Assembly: GCA_964596775.1 (NCBI GenBank)
Contig: CAZQVN010000005.1
Location: forward strand, 62,001 to 126,000
Direction of reading: 5' to 3'
Length of the DNA stretch: 64,000 nucleotides
Source of the DNA: CAZQVN01 sp964596775
GTDB taxonomy: Bacteria > Eisenbacteria > RBG-16-71-46 > JABDJR01 > JAWXBZ01
The translations under genes and the position numbers were made by a program. Within the stretch, counting starts at the first letter, position 1, and every line of letters starts with the position of its first letter. This document shows positions 26,873 through 35,920 of this stretch, one piece after another. Below the pieces are notes generated by a model. It ran no database searches. It was not told the DNA's origin and saw only the letters and a list, made by a program, of their open reading frames with translations.

Positions 26873-29800
26873 ATGAGATCCTCGAACTCCACCCTCCTCA
26901 CCTCCGCCACCGACCTCTCCAACCACCTCGCCTGCCCGCACCTCACCTCCCTGAATCTCTCCGTCGCCCTTGGCAACCGCGCCCGCCCACGAACCTACGA
27001 AGACCCCGGCGCCGAAGCCCTCAAACAACGCGGCCTGGAGCACGAAGCCCGAGTCCTTCAACACTTCCGCGATCTCGGCCGGACAATCGAAGAAATCCCC
27101 GCGCGATCTCCGGAGAAAAGTTACGAAGAAAACGCTACTTTCGGCACGAAGCTCACCATCGACGCCATGCGGCGCGGTGTGGACGTCATCTACCAGGCGC
27201 GGCTCTTTGATGGGCGCTGGGGTGGGTATCCGGACTTTCTGGTTCGGGTGGACACTCCGAGTGAGCTCGGGGCGTGGTCTTATGAAATTGTGGACGCCAA
27301 GCTGGCGCGGGAGGCCAAGGGGCGGGCGGTGCTGCAGATTGCGCTGTATTCGGATTTGCTGACGGGGGTGCAGGGGGTGGCGCCGCGGGAGATGCGGCTG
27401 GCGCTGGGGGGGGCGGTGGTTCGGTTTGAGGCGTTTCTTTTTGACGAGTACTCGGCTTACTACCGGGCGGTGCGGCGGCGGTTTGAGGCGCAGGTGGGGG
27501 GTGGCGGTGGGCCCGCCACGTACCCGGAGCCGGTGGAGCATTGTCAGATCTGCGACTGGCGGGCGGAGTGTGACGGGGTGCGGCGGAAGGATGATCATCT
27601 GTCGCTGGTGGCGGGGATCACGCGGAGTCAGCGGGCGCGGCTGGTGGAGCGGGATGTGGGCACACTGGCGGCACTGGCGGTGATGGAGGTGCCGGTCCGG
27701 CCCAGGATGGACGGCGTCAGCGACGCTTCGCTCACGCGGATACGGGAACAGGCGCGGATTCAGTTCGAGGGGCGAAATGCGGGCACGCATCTCCATGAGA
27801 TTCTGCCGGTGGTGGCCGAGCAGGGGCTGGCGTCGCTGCCGGCGCCGTCGCCGGGGGACCTGTTCTTCGATATCGAGGGGGACCAGTACGCGCTCGAGGA
27901 GGGGCTCGAGTACCTGTTCGGCGTGGTGGATGCCGATGGAGAGTACGAGGCGCTGTGGGCGCTGGATCGCGCGGCGGAACGGGCGCAGTTCGAGCGGTTC
28001 ATCGATCGCGTCATGGCCCGTCTCCGGGAACACCCCGGGATGCACGTGTATCACTATGCCCCCTACGAAAAGACCGCGGTCCGGAAACTGATGGGACGCT
28101 ACGCCACCCGCGAGGAGGAAGTGGACCGGCTGCTCCGGGGCGGCGTGTTCGTCGATCTGTACCGGGCCGTGCGGCAGGGGGTGCGGGCGTCCGTGGAGAG
28201 TTACTCCATCAAGAAGATGGAGGCGTTCTACGGCTTCGAGCGCACCGTGGAGCTCCGGAACGCCACCGGCGCCCTGGCACAGTTCGAGGCGTGGCTCCAG
28301 CTGGGCGTCAGGGACGTCGAGGGGCAGGAGCTGCCGGCGATCATCGAGGGGTACAACCGGGATGACTGCGTCTCCACGCTCCGGCTCCGAAACTGGCTGG
28401 AGACGCTGCGCGCGGAGCATGAGCGGGAGACCGGCGAGGCGGTGCCGCGGTCGGTGCCGAAGGCGGACGAGCCGAGCCCGGAGGCCACCGAGCTGCAGGA
28501 GCGGATCGCGGCGGTGTTTGCCCGGCTCGTGACCGGTGTGCCGGAGGAGGCGGCGGAGCGATCCCCGGAGCAGCAGGCGCGGTGGATCCTGGCGCACCTG
28601 CTCGACTTTCACCGGCGCGAGGACAAGGCGATGTGGTGGGAGTATTTCCATCGCCTGAGCCTGAGTGCCGAAGAACTGCTGGAGGACCGGGCGACGCTCG
28701 GCGGCCTGGAGTACGAGGGGGTGGTCGGCACGGTCAAGCGGTCGGAGGTCCATCGCTACCGGTTTCCGGAGCAGGAGCATGACATCGACGTGGAGGATGC
28801 GCCGCACGATCCGGCCACCGGGAAGCCGGCTGGCATGGTCGTGGCGCTCGACGATCATGCGCGGACGATCGATCTCAAGCGGGGGAAGACGTCGCAGGTA
28901 CCGCACCCGGAGGCGCTGGTGCCGCTCAAGGACATCAACGACACGGTCCTGCGCGAGAGCCTCCTCCGTCTCGCCGACGCGCTCCTGGCCAAAGACTTTG
29001 CGCCCTCTGACGACCGCCGAGCCGCCTGGGATCTCCTCTGCGCCGCCCCGCCCCGGGCGGGTCAGCCGGCCGGCGCGCCGCTGATCACCGACGGCGCGGA
29101 CCTTCTCGACACGTTGCGCGGCCTGGTCTCGGCCCTCGACCATTCCGTCCTGCCGGTCCAGGGACCGCCGGGGAGCGGGAAGACCTGGTCCGGCGCCCGG
29201 ATGATCACGCGTCTCCTGAAGGCGGGGAAGACGGTCGGCGTCACGTCGAACAGTCACAAGGTGATTGGAAATCTGCTGCGGGCCGTGGGCGAGGCGGCCG
29301 CGGAGGAAGGCGTGGACCTGCGGGGGATTCAGAAGGCCGACGAGGAGGACTGGTGCGGCGAGGCGCGGGTGGCGCGGACCGCAAACAACGGCGACGTGCC
29401 CGCCGCCCTCGGTGACGGGACCGCGCATCTGGCGGCCGGAACGGCCTGGCTCTGGGCCCGCGAGGAGATGACGGGGTCGGTGGACGTGCTGTTCGTGGAC
29501 GAGGCGGNNNNNNNNNNNNNNNNNNNNNNNNNNNNNNNNNNNNNNNNNNNNNNNNNNNNNNNNNNNNNNNNNNNNNNNNNNNNNNNNNNNNNNNNNNNNN
29601 NNNNNNNTGGGCCCGCGAGGAGATGACGGGGTCGGTGGACGTGCTGTTCGTGGACGAGGCGGGGCAGATGTCGCTGGCCAATGTGCTGGCGGTGTCGCAG
29701 GCGGCGGCGAGCCTGGTCCTGCTCGGCGACCCGCAGCAGCTGGACCAGCCGTTCCAGGGATCGCATCCGCCCGGCGTGGCCGTCTCGGCGCTCTCCCATC

Positions 29801-30483
29801 TCACCGGTGACGCGGCCACGATCGCGCCGGAGCGTGGCGTGTTCCTGCCCGACACGTGGCGGATGCATCCCTCCTTGTGCGCGTTCACGTCGGAGCAGTT
29901 CTACCGGCGGCGGTTGAACGCCCGGCCCGACCTCGCCAGGCAGGAGGTGCGCGGCCCGGGGCCCCTCGCCGGGGCCGGCCTGCGGTTTCTTCCGGTGGCG
30001 CATCGCGGGAACACGAGCGAGTCGGCGGAGGAGGTGGCGTTCATCGCGGATCTCGTCACACAGTTTCTGGCGGGAGAGCCGACCTGGGTGGACCGGCATG
30101 GCGCCGTGCGGCCCGTCACACTGGAAGAGATCCTCGTCGTGTCGCCGTACAACGCGCAGGTGGACGCGCTCAAGGCCGGCCTGCCGGACGGCGCGCGCGT
30201 GGGGACCGTGGACAAGTTCCAGGGGCAGGAGGCGCCGGTGGTGATCTACTCGATGGCCACGTCCACGCCGGAGGACGCGCCGCGGGGGATGGAGTTTCTG
30301 TACAGCCGGAACCGGTTCAATGTGGCCACGTCGCGGGCGCGGTGCGTGGTGGCGGTGGTGGGGACGGAGGAGTTGATGGCGCCGGAGTGCAGGAGTCCGA
30401 GGCAGATGAGGTTGGGGAATGCGGTGTGCCGGTGGGGGGAGAGGGTGGGGGAGGGGTTTGCACCGCCCCCCCAGGCCCCCTAG
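26873..30483 (+). CDS. TM0106-type RecB-like nuclease fused to RNase H-like domain and SF1 (DNA2-like) helicase (interrupted by an assembly gap)
   Basis: Collapsing the gap gives one frame of 1151 residues from ATG 26873, which is preceded by AAGGAGGG. Residues 1-230 are a RecB-family nuclease with SATDLSNHLACPHLT at the start, GYPDFLVRVD and YEIVDAKL in the active site, then a Cys cluster (HCQICDWRAEC). Residues 325-530 are an RNase H/DnaQ-like exonuclease domain with DIEGD at 333-337 and a late DDC motif. From about 680 on is a superfamily 1 helicase: Walker A GPPGSGKT (764-771), Walker B VLFVDEAGQ after the join, and VDKFQGQEAPVV of motif V. The protein lies in a defence island between McrBC and BrnTA. 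Replication repair or DNA defence are both possible. Confidence 0.85.
29453..29662. other. Assembly gap scar 3 inside the nuclease-helicase gene
   Basis: Bases 29453-29507 equal 29608-29662, with 100 Ns between. Collapsing to one copy restores the helicase Walker B region (FVDEAGQM) in a continuous frame. Confidence 0.95.
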
Positions 30484-30561
30484 ACTTCAGTACTCGCCCA
30501 CCCATACTCCCGTCTGTGTTCCCCCCTGAGAAATTGATGGCCCCCGCGTATATACAGGTGT

Positions 30562-30897
30562 ATGTTGAACCTTGTACTCGCGTGGGACGAGGAGAAAAGC
30601 CGCGCCAATTTCCGGAAACGCGGATTCGACTTTCATTTTGCCGCCGGCATCTTTGACGGTGTGATCCTGGCTGTGGAAGACCGGCGGCGGGACTATGGCG
30701 AGGTTAGGATCGTCGCTGTCGGAATGGTGCGGGACATTCACTTGACGGTCGTGTTTACGGATCGAAGTATTCCGGGTCCACGCATTGTGCGGAGAATCAT
30801 CTCCGCGCGCCGCAGCAATCGACGGGAGAGAAGGAAATATGAAGAAGAAGTCAGTGCCCGTGAATCAACGGACCCGGGGCAAGGCGAACCTCACTAA
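30562..30897 (+). CDS. brnT: BrnT-type ribonuclease toxin
   Basis: The 111-residue protein has the BrnT (DUF497) pattern: WDEEKSRANFRKRGFDFHFA at the start, YGEVRIVAVGM in the middle and VRRIISARRSNRRERRKYEEE near the end. The fold is a RelE-like ribonuclease. The last 20 residues extend beyond the usual 90-residue length because the frame runs on through the start of brnA. The two genes overlap by 59 bases, so the antitoxin is translated from within the toxin gene. Confidence 0.88.
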   Translation: MLNLVLAWDEEKSRANFRKRGFDFHFAAGIFDGVILAVEDRRRDYGEVRIVAVGMVRDIHLTVVFTDRSIPGPRIVRRIISARRSNRRERRKYEEEVSARESTDPGQGEPH

Positions 30898-31156
30898 GCT
30901 GAGAAAGATGTCCGAGCGGGAGATTGCCCGCACCTCACCACCGGAACTGGCGGATCTACCCGAGAACTTCTGGGACGATGCCCGCGTCATCGAGCCGACG
31001 CCGAAGGAGGCGATCTCCCTGCGGGTCGACGCGGACATCCTGGCGTGGTTCCGGGCCTTCGGGGCTGGATATCAGACCCTGATGAATTCGGTCCTGCGTA
31101 GTTATGTGGAGCATGCGCAGAAGCGTGGGCCCAAATCGAAAGGTCATCATGGCTGA
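30839..31156 (+). CDS. brnA: BrnA-type antitoxin
   Basis: The 105-residue protein starts at ATG 30839, with GAGAGAAGG immediately upstream. The C-terminal half has the BrnA signature: ENFWDDARVIEPTPKEAISL, then DADILAWFRAFGAGYQTLMN and VLRSYVEHA. It neutralises BrnT and binds the operon promoter through a ribbon-helix-helix domain. A longer reading from 30785 exists but would lie inside brnT without a ribosome site. Confidence 0.88.
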   Translation: MKKKSVPVNQRTRGKANLTKLRKMSEREIARTSPPELADLPENFWDDARVIEPTPKEAISLRVDADILAWFRAFGAGYQTLMNSVLRSYVEHAQKRGPKSKGHHG

Positions 31157-31298
31157 GTTGAATTCCCGAATCACCTTTGATCCGGAGCAGTGTGGAGGAC
31201 GGCGAGAAAGATGGTTGAGGTAAGCGACCCGCCGAGGGGATGAGAATTCGCAAGGTGGAGGAGGGGGGCCAGGCCCTATAAGCCCGCCCCCCGCACTC

Positions 31299-32099
31299 CT
31301 ACTCCATCAGCGTCTTGATCCTACTCCACGTGGCCGGCTCGACCGGAATCGGCGCGTCCGGCGCGATCGCCAGGCCCATGAGATTGGGAGCTCCGTTGAG
31401 CGGGTCAACCAGGGTCTGTGTCCCGTCGGACAGGTCGACGCTGAACAGATTCTGGTAGTCACAGACGTACATGACGCCCGACGACGAGTACGCCATCCCG
31501 GCCTCCCGGCCGGACAGGGAGATACCCGGGCCGATCGGCATCGTTCCGGGGCCCGAAGGGTCGTTCTTGTCGATTTTCCACAGGTGACTGTTGTCCACGG
31601 CGTAGAGCTGGCCGCCGGCGTCGAAGGCTATGCCGTTATAGGAGCGGCTTCCGTCATCGATCGGGCCGATGATCGCGGCCTCACCGGTTGAGAGGTCGAC
31701 GCTCAACAGGGTGTTGTTCGGCCCGTACGCGCAATAGCACTTTCCGTCGGTGGGATCGATCGCGAGGCCCCCCTCGGACACGGGGATCGTCAGGGGCCCG
31801 ACCAGGGTCGCGGTGCCGGTGGCGGGATCGAGCGTGTACAGCGACGCGTTGCTTCCGATCGTCATGCCGTACAGCGTCCCGCCGGCGTCGAACGTGAGAC
31901 CGCCGATCCTTTCGGCACCGATGCCGTACTCACCGACGGTCTGGACCGCGTAGCCGGCGTTCGAGTCGAACGTGTACAGCGGCCCGTTGTCCCGAAACGG
32001 CGCGGCGTAGAAGACATCACCGTGCGAGACGGCGGGGGCTCCGAGGAACGTCGTGAGAAGGATCGCGCAGGTGGAACCGGGGAACGGAAACCGCGACAT
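31299..32099 (-). CDS. Secreted beta-propeller-like protein with C-terminal PVE-TW-IK signature
   Basis: The 266-residue product starts at ATG 32099 with GGGAGGTG upstream and has a signal peptide (CAILLTTFLGAPAVSHG). The body is a set of six or so beta-blade repeats of the form GGLTFDAGGTLYGM, GGLAIDPTDGKCYC, NGIAFDAGGQLYAVD and AGMAYSSSGVMYVCD, typical of SMP-30/NHL-like or DUF4394-like propellers. No catalytic motif is seen. The last 17 residues (PIPVEPATWSRIKTLME) match the ends of the secreted proteins ending at 25997 and 35893. The frame is open upstream to 32369, but that region carries the promoter. Confidence 0.75.
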   Translation of the reverse strand: MSRFPFPGSTCAILLTTFLGAPAVSHGDVFYAAPFRDNGPLYTFDSNAGYAVQTVGEYGIGAERIGGLTFDAGGTLYGMTIGSNASLYTLDPATGTATLVGPLTIPVSEGGLAIDPTDGKCYCAYGPNNTLLSVDLSTGEAAIIGPIDDGSRSYNGIAFDAGGQLYAVDNSHLWKIDKNDPSGPGTMPIGPGISLSGREAGMAYSSSGVMYVCDYQNLFSVDLSDGTQTLVDPLNGAPNLMGLAIAPDAPIPVEPATWSRIKTLME

Positions 32100-32157
32100 G
32101 GGTACACCTCCCTTGGGCAGGCCAGTCGGGTGGCGCAGTGGAAAATGATGGACCTCA

Positions 32158-32186
32158 AACATAGTCCTGATTCGGCACCGGATCAA
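32158..32186 (-). promoter_or_regulatory. Predicted promoter of the beta-propeller gene
   Basis: On the minus strand TTGATC (32181-32186) is followed by a 17-base spacer and TATGTT (32158-32163). This would place the transcript start about 50 bases before the ATG at 32099. The -10 has the same sequence as the liv promoter. Confidence 0.42.
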
Positions 32187-32362
32187 TGATGTTCTTGTTT
32201 TGTGTGACGACGTTGAAAGGATCGCGGAGGGAATTCTTCGCGACCCAGGCGTAGTCGCACCGCCGTCTGCGGACGGCTGGGGCTGCACGGCAGCGGTGAG
32301 TCCTCCGTTATCTCTCACGTCCCGACCCTTCCGATTTTTTTCTGCGTTCGTCACTTTTTTTC

Positions 32363-32390
32363 TTGACATAGCTAATCATGTGAGTAGTAT
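32363..32390 (+). promoter_or_regulatory. Predicted promoter of the HNH endonuclease gene
   Basis: A perfect TTGACA (32363-32368) is followed after 16 bases by TAGTAT (32385-32390), in a locally AT-rich stretch starting with a T-rich run. It lies 117 bases before the HNH gene start. The rest of the 32100-32506 region holds nothing else recognisable. Confidence 0.5.
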
Positions 32391-32506
32391 CTACTTCATC
32401 CCGAAGGCCACCCCCATCCCGGCCTTCCCGACGCCTGCGTACGCGCGGGTGTGATCCGGCGCCGTCCCCCGTCCGGGCGCCACACGGTTCTTGAAGTGAG
32501 GACATC

Positions 32507-34573
32507 ATGACAACTGATCCCGGCCTTTCCGGCCCGGGCGCCGCGTTTCGTGGCGCCGTGTCGCGGACTGCGGCGGCGATGCGGGCCCCGGCCACGGCCC
32601 CACGGCTCACCGCGCGCATCTTCGACGCCTTCCACCGGCTCCGTCTGGCCGAGGCGGGTGTGATCGCCGCCGAAGCCCGGCTCCTTCTGCGGCTGTTCGA
32701 CCGCGGCGGTCACCGGAAGCTCGGCTTCGCCCGCCTCGGCGACCTCGCGCGCGAGCGGCTCGGCGTGTCCCCGCGCCACGCCGACGATCGCCTCGCGCTG
32801 GCCCGGACGTTTGCGAACCGGCCGAACGTGGAGCGCGCGTTCCGCGAGGGACGCATCACCGCCTGCCAGGTCCTGGCGCTGCGCAACGTCTTCGATGACG
32901 GCACCGAGGAGATGTGGCTGGCGCTCTGCCCCGGAATGACGGTCCGCGAGATCCGGCAGCGGGTTCGGGAGATGAAGGAGGCGGAGCGGTCACCGGCCGG
33001 GGAGGAGGACCGGGCGTCGGCTGCGGCCCTCGCCGCCGCGGAGCCGGACGGCGATGCGGACGCGCCGCTGGCCTCGATCGCGTTCCCGGCCCCGCCGGCC
33101 GCCGTGGTGGCCTGGGACCAGGCCATGGAGACGGCCCGCCGCGTGATCGGCGCGAACGTGCCTCAGTACCGATGCGTGGAGGCGATTCTCGCGGAGGTCG
33201 CCCCGCACCTGGCGCCGGAAGAGGGTGATGGGGTTTCGGCCGGGGGCCCGCGGACGTTTGCGAACGGGGTCGCCGGCCCGGATGCCGACGCGGACGTCGA
33301 CCCTGAAATCGACCCTGACGCGTCCCCGCAAACGTTTGCGAACGGCTCCCCCCGTCCGGACGACACCATCATCTCCCTCAAGGCGCGCCGCCTCATCGCG
33401 ATGACGCTCGACCAGATCGACCGCGAGCTCCAGGACATCGAATCGCTCACCGAAACGGAGGGTTCCGAGGACCCGTCCCGCATCGTCCAGCGGATCCGGG
33501 CGCTTCAGCAGGTGAGCCGCCCGCTGCGCATCCTCACGGGTCGCCTCCTGGACCGGATCCACGGCGTCCTCAACGCCGCGGACACCGTGTCCCTGGCCGG
33601 TTTCGCCGAGCGTCACCTGCGCGTTTCCGAAACGACGGCGCGCGGCCTGCTCGACGAGACCCGCATCTTCGAGGATCCCGTCCTGGCCCGCGCGTTCGTC
33701 GCGGGGCGGATCGGCATCGGCCAGGCGGTCCGGATTGATCGCATCGCGTCGCGGGATCGCATCGACGCCTGGATCGACCGGGCGGCGGGCGTCACCCACC
33801 GGCAGTTTCAGCGCGAAACGTGGCTCATCGAAAGGCTGCAGGAGTTCTTCCCCGGCTTCGCGTTCCGCACGCCGGGCCCCTTTCCCGAGGCGGCCCTCGA
33901 GAACCGCCTCCGCCAGGCGCTCCGGGAACGCGGCTGGACGGACCGGGAGATCGAGGTCGCGCTGAAGGCGGAGAGGGTGGGGGCCTTCACGGCGGCCTCC
34001 GACTCCGACACCGCCGACCCCGCCGAGAACCCCGCCCTCATGCGCCGCCTGGAAATCCTGCTGGAACAGCTGATCCTGACGGCCTTCCCGACCGAAGCCG
34101 TCCTCCCCTCGGCCCCGCGAACGTTTGCGAACGACGGGGTCCCCGGGCGGATCCGATTCAGGGCGCCGGCCTTCATCAAGCTCTGGTGGCAGGCGGCGCT
34201 CCACGACCTCCAGGCCGAACGCGGCCCGCTGCCCGCCTGGGCCTGCGCGATGCTGTTCATCCGCGCCGCCACCACGGAGTGGGAGGCGGGCCACACACCA
34301 CCCTCAGAGCACGCGATCCTCGAACGGGACCGTTATCTCTGCCAGGCGCCGGGGTGCTCACGGAGGCGCAATCTCCAGATCCATCACATCCGGTTCCGGT
34401 CGCGCGGGGGGGCCGATTCCATGGACAACAAGATCACGCTCTGCTTCGTGCACCACCAGATCCTGCTGCACGAGATGAAATCCGTGTCGGTCGCGGGGAC
34501 GGCACCCGGAAAGCTCACATGGACGCTGGGAGGCACCTGGCATCTCAAGGGGGAAAAGTGGCACTCCGGATGA
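32507..34573 (+). CDS. DUF222-type HNH endonuclease with duplicated helical domain
   Basis: The 688-residue protein starts at ATG 32507, with GTGAGG upstream. It has two related helical modules of the DUF222/13E12 type. The first is near residues 40-150 (RLGDLARERLGVSPRHADDR, then AFREGRITACQVLAL). The second is near 350-440 (LAGFAERHLRVSETTARGLL, then AFVAGRIGIGQAV). The C-terminal HNH nuclease has CQAPGCSRRRNLQIHHIRF and NKITLCFVHHQILLH, with the Cys pair and the HH and H residues in place. The low-complexity linker between the modules (near residues 245-285) and one later loop contain a TFAN peptide encoded by GCAAACGTTTGCGAACG-like DNA. Such proteins are common repeat-family nucleases of unknown biological role. 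Confidence 0.8.
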   Translation: MTTDPGLSGPGAAFRGAVSRTAAAMRAPATAPRLTARIFDAFHRLRLAEAGVIAAEARLLLRLFDRGGHRKLGFARLGDLARERLGVSPRHADDRLALARTFANRPNVERAFREGRITACQVLALRNVFDDGTEEMWLALCPGMTVREIRQRVREMKEAERSPAGEEDRASAAALAAAEPDGDADAPLASIAFPAPPAAVVAWDQAMETARRVIGANVPQYRCVEAILAEVAPHLAPEEGDGVSAGGPRTFANGVAGPDADADVDPEIDPDASPQTFANGSPRPDDTIISLKARRLIAMTLDQIDRELQDIESLTETEGSEDPSRIVQRIRALQQVSRPLRILTGRLLDRIHGVLNAADTVSLAGFAERHLRVSETTARGLLDETRIFEDPVLARAFVAGRIGIGQAVRIDRIASRDRIDAWIDRAAGVTHRQFQRETWLIERLQEFFPGFAFRTPGPFPEAALENRLRQALRERGWTDREIEVALKAERVGAFTAASDSDTADPAENPALMRRLEILLEQLILTAFPTEAVLPSAPRTFANDGVPGRIRFRAPAFIKLWWQAALHDLQAERGPLPAWACAMLFIRAATTEWEAGHTPPSEHAILERDRYLCQAPGCSRRRNLQIHHIRFRSRGGADSMDNKITLCFVHHQILLHEMKSVSVAGTAPGKLTWTLGGTWHLKGEKWHSG
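33251..33345 (+). repeat. Palindromic repeat copies inside the HNH gene linker
   Basis: CGGACGTTTGCGAACG (33251-33266) and GCAAACGTTTGCGAACGG (33328-33345) lie in the same frame and encode RTFANG and QTFANG in an acidic, disordered linker. A third copy, GCGAACGTTTGCGAACG, is at 34117-34133 and encodes RTFAND. A partial match at 32806-32818 (GACGTTTGCGAAC) falls within a conserved helix. The core is shared with the noncoding repeat field at 26454-26801. Confidence 0.7.
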
Positions 34574-34588
34574 GACGACAGCGCGCCC

Positions 34589-35047
34589 TTACTTGTCCTC
34601 GCACACCGGGCACCCCTTGTCGAACACGACCCGCCACTTTCCGTCCTTGGCCAGCCGCCAGACGGAGTTGAACGTGGCGATCACCGTGCCGTCCGGATCC
34701 TTCACCGGTCCGCTTGAAAAAGCGAGCTTGCCCGACTCGAGGACGTCTACCGTCTCCGGCTCCCAGGAGAACGGCGCCTTCTCCCCCTCGAAGAAGCGCT
34801 TCCACCCCTCGACGACCGCGTCCCGGCCGCGCAGCGCCCCGTCCGGGCCGTAGAAGATCGCCTCCTCGGCGATATGCTTCCGGAACGCACCGAGATCGCG
34901 ATCGGCCATGCTCTTCGCGAACGCGACCTCCGCCGCCCGGACTTCCTTCGCGAGTTCTTCGTTCGTTGCGCCATGCGCCGTTCCGGTCATCGAAACACCT
35001 GCCAGGGATAGGGATAGGGTCAGAGTCAGGAGGAGCACGCTCTTCAC
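34589..35047 (-). CDS. Secreted SnoaL/DUF4440-type protein
   Basis: The 152-residue product starts at GTG 35047, with AAGGAGAC upstream, and has a signal peptide (VLLLTLTLSLSLAGVSM then GTAHG). The mature part is an NTF2-like cone fold of the DUF4440 type: EVAFAKSMADRDLGAFRKHI, then EEAIFYGPDGALRGRDAVVEGW and SVWRLAKDGKWRVVFDKG. Such domains bind small ligands or act as steroid-isomerase-like enzymes, but no specific catalytic set is evident. A CPVCED tail holds two cysteines. It is convergent with the HNH gene, with a 15-base gap. Confidence 0.75.
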   Translation of the reverse strand: MKSVLLLTLTLSLSLAGVSMTGTAHGATNEELAKEVRAAEVAFAKSMADRDLGAFRKHIAEEAIFYGPDGALRGRDAVVEGWKRFFEGEKAPFSWEPETVDVLESGKLAFSSGPVKDPDGTVIATFNSVWRLAKDGKWRVVFDKGCPVCEDK

Positions 35048-35200
35048 GGGTTGTCTCCTTGCGGGTCGAAGGGTCGATCGCCGGCCAGTCGGCCAGAAAG
35101 GGGAGCTTACTACGGTGGCCGCCCCGATTCACCGCATGGGTTCCGGTCCGGCCCCTGTCGGGACCCGAGAATTCCCCGCTGCCAGGTGGAGGGCATGCTG

Positions 35201-35206
35201 TATAAT
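35201..35206 (+). promoter_or_regulatory. Possible -10 element upstream of the secreted protein gene at 35267
   Basis: A perfect TATAAT sits 61 bases before the ATG at 35267. No good -35 hexamer is seen at the right distance (GCTGCC), so the call rests on the -10 alone. Confidence 0.35.
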
Positions 35207-35266
35207 TAAGGCAAGTGGTCTCTTCAACTACATCCTTGCGAACGCTCATCTCCCTCTGGAGGCCCC

Positions 35267-35893
35267 ATGATGCAACACGTTACAAGAGTTCTGCCCCTGC
35301 TTCTGCTTCTGGCCGTTTCGCTCCCGGTCCGGCCCGCCGACGCGGCCACCTGGACCGAATTCGGCGACGCCGGCCCCAGTCTGGTCACCTCCAATACGAC
35401 GGTCGGCAACGGCTTCCTGACCGAAATCCAGGGCACGTTCCTCTCCACGTTCGACATCGACATGTACTGTTTCCGCATCGTCGATCGCGCCTCGTTCAGT
35501 GCCTCGCGACTCTGCGCTTCGATCAGCGAGCCGGATCTCTACCTGTTCGATTCCAACGGCAACGGGGTGTCCCTCTGGGACGGCTGTTCCGCCGGCATTG
35601 TCCAGGTCAGCGGCCTGTTCGTCCCGACGAACGGCATCTACTACCTGGCCATCGCGGCCAGCGACCAGGATGCCCGCAACGCGGTCAACCAGCTCATCTG
35701 GAACTCGCCTTCGGTCAGCGCCGAGCGGGCGCCCGACGGGCCCGGAGCGCCGGGTCCGCTCAACAACTGGGCGGGAAGCAACCCCGGTCCGGTCCCCGCG
35801 AACTACACGATCAATCTGACCGGCGCCGCGTTCTGCGACAGCCCGGTACCCGTGGAAAAGAGGACCTGGAGCGGCGTCAAGATCTGGCAGTAG
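35267..35893 (+). CDS. Secreted protein with pre-peptidase-like beta domain and C-terminal PVE-TW-IK signature
   Basis: The 208-residue product has a signal peptide (VLPLLLLLAVSLPVRPADA) and a ribosome site (GGAGG) ten bases upstream. The mature domain resembles the pre-peptidase C-terminal or beta-sandwich folds of secreted proteins: DIDMYCFRIVDRASFSAS, then SEPDLYLFDSNGNGVSLWDG and TNGIYYLAIAASDQDA. The protein ends SPVPVEKRTWSGVKIWQ, sharing P-x-PVE-xx-TW and a following lysine with two other secreted proteins in the window. No enzymatic motif is seen. It is a stand-alone gene. Confidence 0.7.
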   Translation: MMQHVTRVLPLLLLLAVSLPVRPADAATWTEFGDAGPSLVTSNTTVGNGFLTEIQGTFLSTFDIDMYCFRIVDRASFSASRLCASISEPDLYLFDSNGNGVSLWDGCSAGIVQVSGLFVPTNGIYYLAIAASDQDARNAVNQLIWNSPSVSAERAPDGPGAPGPLNNWAGSNPGPVPANYTINLTGAAFCDSPVPVEKRTWSGVKIWQ

Positions 35894-35920
35894 GGCCCCG
35901 CAGGCTGGTAGGCTTTGCGC

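Noticed and set aside
26810..29428. An 872-codon open frame on the minus strand under the nuclease-helicase gene
   Set aside because: The plus strand has all nuclease and helicase motifs; the antisense peptide is Arg/Pro/Leu-rich low complexity.
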